Below, piece after piece: positions 61,959-64,000 of a DNA stretch of 64,000 bases; within the stretch, counting starts at the first letter, position 1; the number at the start of each line of letters is the position of its first letter. Both the position numbers and the translations under genes were made by a program. Origin of the DNA: Streptomyces gossypii (GTDB lineage: Bacteria > Actinomycetota > Actinomycetes > Streptomycetales > Streptomycetaceae); assembly GCF_025165795.1 (NCBI RefSeq), contig NZ_JAJAGO010000001.1, positions 434,001 through 498,000 on the forward strand, in the 5' to 3' direction. A model generated the notes under the pieces. That model had not been told where the DNA came from and did not search any database. It saw only the letters and a list, made by a program, of their open reading frames with translations.

Positions 61959-62498
61959 ATGAGAGCTGATGCGGCACGCAACCTGGACGCGGTCCTGCAG
62001 ACCGGAGCACGCCTGCTCGCGCAGGATCCTCGTACGAGCATCGCGGCAATCGCCCAGGCGGCGGGCGTCGACCGCCGCACCGTCTACCGCCGCTTCAAAA
62101 CCCGCGAGGACCTGATGGCCGCCGTCCACGTGGCCAAGCTCGACGCCTGCGAGGAAGTCCTCTCCCAGGCCCGGCTGGACAAGGCGCCCGTGGTCGTGGC
62201 ACTGCACCGGTACGCGGAGGGCATCATCACCGTCAGCAGGCGATGGCCGGTGGACGTGCGGCAGGTACAGGACGAAGCGGCGGCCGCCCGCCTCGGCCGG
62301 CTGATCGAGCAGCTCGACGCCTTCATGGCCCGCGCGGTGCGCGAAGGGTTCGTCCGCCCCGGCCTCCCGGACCGCTGGGCCCGGTCCCTGCTGGTCCATC
62401 TCACCACCATCGCTTCACACGAGATGCCGGAGCTGACGCCCGCACAGGGAGCCGACATGGTGGCCCAGTCCCTGTTCACGGGACCCAGCTCCACCTGA
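61959..62498 (+). CDS. TetR-family regulator
   Basis: 179 residues. The HTH is AIAQAAGVDRRTVYRRFKTR after a helix NLDAVLQTGARLLAQDP. The helical ligand domain ends ELTPAQGADMVAQSL. Divergent from the PPOX-SDR unit, which it probably controls. Confidence 0.9.
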   Translation: MRADAARNLDAVLQTGARLLAQDPRTSIAAIAQAAGVDRRTVYRRFKTREDLMAAVHVAKLDACEEVLSQARLDKAPVVVALHRYAEGIITVSRRWPVDVRQVQDEAAAARLGRLIEQLDAFMARAVREGFVRPGLPDRWARSLLVHLTTIASHEMPELTPAQGADMVAQSLFTGPSST

Positions 62499-62699
62499 CA
62501 CGGCCAAGCCGCGCCCCGCCACCCCAGGTGGTCGATCGCGTCCGCGGGCTGCCGTTTCGCACGGATATCCGTCCGGCGCGGCAGGCGCCCAGGACCGGCA
62601 CCGGGAGACAGGCCAGGCCGTGGTCATACCCAGGTCTGACGCCGGAGACCAGGCCCTGGTCCGACGCCCTGGGCAAGGCTTCCGGGCCACAGTCGAGTC

Positions 62700-63518
62700 A
62701 TGACCCTCCCACCACGGACAACCGCCCCTGACTCCTCACCAGTGCCCGCCAGCGCTACCGTGTCTGCCTCTCTGACCGCCCTGGACAGCTTCCGTCGCAT
62801 GCTCCGCGTGGAGCGCATGGACGCGTTCCCCGGCCGCTGGGCGGGCGGCGTCACCATGGTCCTGGGCCCGCTGCTGATGCTGGCCGGAGCCTTGCTGCGA
62901 TCCCGTTTCGACTTCTTCTATCCCGCTCAGCTCACCGCGTACGACCGGCATCCCGGCCTGATGGCCACCTCCCACACCCTCTTCGCGGTGGGGAACCTGC
63001 TGCTCTGGCCCGCCGTGGCCCTGCTCGCCGCCCGCATCGGCGCCCGCAGCCCCGGCTGGGGTCTGTGGGGCGGGCTTCTCGCGATGTCGGGACTCTTCGC
63101 CCGCGCGTTCCACGCCGGGGCGGACCATATGGCCTTCCGGCTGGCCGATGCCGAGGGCCCCGCAGCCGCCACCCGGGCCGTGTCCGACACCTACGGCGCC
63201 TTTCAGGTCTTCTCCACGCTGAACCTCGCCATCCTGGCCGGGTGGCTCGTGCTCGCGCTCGGCGCGTGGCGCACCCGGGTCCTCGGTCCCGTCCGTGCGT
63301 CCGCCCTCGGGCTGATGGCGATCCTGCCGCTGGGCGTGCTGAAGGGCACCACTCCCCTGTCACTGGTGGCCCTCGTCGGGTTGGCGCTCGCCATGCTCCC
63401 CCTGGGTGTCCGCCTGTTGCGCGAAGGTCCGCGTCCCAGCCGTGCTGCGGTGCTGCGATGGGTTCCGGTGACGCTGACGGCGGTGGGGCTCATGTTCCTG
63501 CTGGGTCAGGCAGGCTGA
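62700..63518 (+). CDS. Hypothetical multi-pass membrane protein
   Basis: 272 residues with about seven predicted membrane helices (for example MVLGPLLMLAGALLRSRF, TLFAVGNLLLWPAVALLAAR, GLLAMSGLFARAFHAGADHM, LAILAGWLVLALGAW, LMAILPLGVLKGTTPLSLVA). No recognised family; the internal FHAGADHMAF with its histidines is notable. The ATG 62700 start is not certain, since later ATGs at 62799 and 62817 would drop a disordered N-terminus. It precedes a sensor kinase gene by 76 bases with a hairpin between. Confidence 0.7.
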   Translation: MTLPPRTTAPDSSPVPASATVSASLTALDSFRRMLRVERMDAFPGRWAGGVTMVLGPLLMLAGALLRSRFDFFYPAQLTAYDRHPGLMATSHTLFAVGNLLLWPAVALLAARIGARSPGWGLWGGLLAMSGLFARAFHAGADHMAFRLADAEGPAAATRAVSDTYGAFQVFSTLNLAILAGWLVLALGAWRTRVLGPVRASALGLMAILPLGVLKGTTPLSLVALVGLALAMLPLGVRLLREGPRPSRAAVLRWVPVTLTAVGLMFLLGQAG

Positions 63519-63550
63519 GTGGGTCTGCACCGGTACGGTCATGCCTTGAC

Positions 63551-63577
63551 TACTCCCCCAGCTGAAGCGGGGGGGTA
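63551..63577. repeat. Hairpin next to TTGAC, IS200/IS605-like end
   Basis: TACTCCCCC (63551-63559) pairs with GGGGGGGTA (63569-63577; one G-T pair) around a 9-base loop AGCTGAAGC, and TTGAC lies directly before it (63546-63550). The shape and the CTGAAG loop resemble ends of IS200/IS605 elements. No tnpA or tnpB is present. A terminator of the upstream gene is the alternative. Confidence 0.45.
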
Positions 63578-63594
63578 TCCACGAAGGAGACCGG

Positions 63595-64000
63595 ATGAAC
63601 CGCCGCCTCGGGCGCCATCTCCGCGCCATCGATGGGGCGCTGGCAGTCACTCTGAGCGTGGTCTACGCCGGTTTCGCGCGGATGTCGGCAGCCGATGGGC
63701 AGCCTGTCTACTCCGGTCCGGCCTGGCTCGCATGGATCATCGCCGCCGCCGTCGGCCTGCCCGTCGCGTTCCGCCGCCGGTGGCCGTTGCCCGTACTGGG
63801 AATCGTCCTGGCGGCCCTCACCGCCGCCTCGCTTCTCGACCTCACCCGGGAGCCGTACGCCGCAGCGGGGCTGGCCGCCTATCTGGTGGCGCTGGCCGAA
63901 CCATCCCGCCGCTCGGTACCTGCCCTCGCCGCCGCCCTGCCGGCGGCGGCCTGCGGGGTCTACGTCGGCGACGCCGTGATCACACCCGGCGGGAGCCGGC
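63595..64000 (+). CDS. Two-component sensor histidine kinase, N-terminal part (cut by window)
   Basis: The frame is open from the ATG at 63595 (GAAGGAG upstream) to the end of the window, 135 codons. Hydrophobic segments (LAVTLSVVYAGFA, WLAWIIAAAVGLPVAF, LPVLGIVLAALTAASLL, GLAAYLVALAE, ALAAALPAAACGVYVG) with RRRWPLPVL are typical of the membrane part of NarL-partner sensor kinases in Streptomyces. The kinase domain lies outside, so the call is tentative. Confidence 0.6.
   Translation, partial: MNRRLGRHLRAIDGALAVTLSVVYAGFARMSAADGQPVYSGPAWLAWIIAAAVGLPVAFRRRWPLPVLGIVLAALTAASLLDLTREPYAAAGLAAYLVALAEPSRRSVPALAAALPAAACGVYVGDAVITPGGSR

Overview
The window is high-GC actinomycete chromosome, almost certainly Streptomyces or a close relative. 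The evidence is the GC-rich third codon positions, frequent GTG starts with GGAGG-type ribosome sites, chaplin genes, a mycothiol gene (mshC), F420-type oxidoreductases and a gene order (glpF-glpK-glpD, PAC2, mshC, a kinase-like/DUF3090/phosphomutase trio, chaplins) that I recall from the S. coelicolor SCO1659-SCO1675 region. Everything here comes from reading the sequence and from memory of families; no database search was run.

1-18.9 kb is conserved core. It holds the glycerol operon (end of glpF, glpK, glpD) with a 19-bp terminator, a PAC2 protein convergent with mshC across a 23-bp perfect hairpin, the three-gene kinase-like/DUF3090/phosphomutase block upstream of mshC, a CorA transporter, a ferritin-like protein, an LLM oxidoreductase, an aldo/keto reductase, a RecD-like protein that has lost its ATPase motifs, an acidic protein, DUF5703, two chaplins and an M20 peptidase. 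It ends at tRNA-Leu(GAG).

18.8-46 kb is an accessory, heavily rearranged region. It starts with a truncated large serine recombinase reading into the tRNA gene and contains three further scattered serine-recombinase pieces, tyrosine-recombinase and HTH/Zn-ribbon remnants, and broken IS256, ISL3 and IS5 transposases. Between them are apparently intact cargo genes: a CHAT-protease/TPR protein with a divergent membrane-protein pair, a PLP-dependent dehydratase, a coupled pair of SPFH (band 7) membrane proteins, an ABC-F ATPase, an LLM oxidoreductase lodged between the two halves of an ISL3 transposase, a hydrolase, a shortened DUF4132-type pair, a nitroreductase and an SDR. Chimeric ORFs (integrase-P450, methyltransferase-transposase) mark deletion junctions.

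46-64 kb is an arm-like catabolic and regulatory region. It carries NUDIX, LysR with a divergent MDR reductase, an MBL hydrolase, a secreted GH81 beta-1,3-glucanase under a LacI-type operator, an ECF41 (SigJ-like) sigma factor divergent from its carboxymuconolactone-decarboxylase partner across a mirror-symmetric promoter, three TetR regulators each divergent from small oxidoreductase or hydrolase genes, a GNAT acetyltransferase, a membrane protein and the start of a sensor kinase cut by the window edge.
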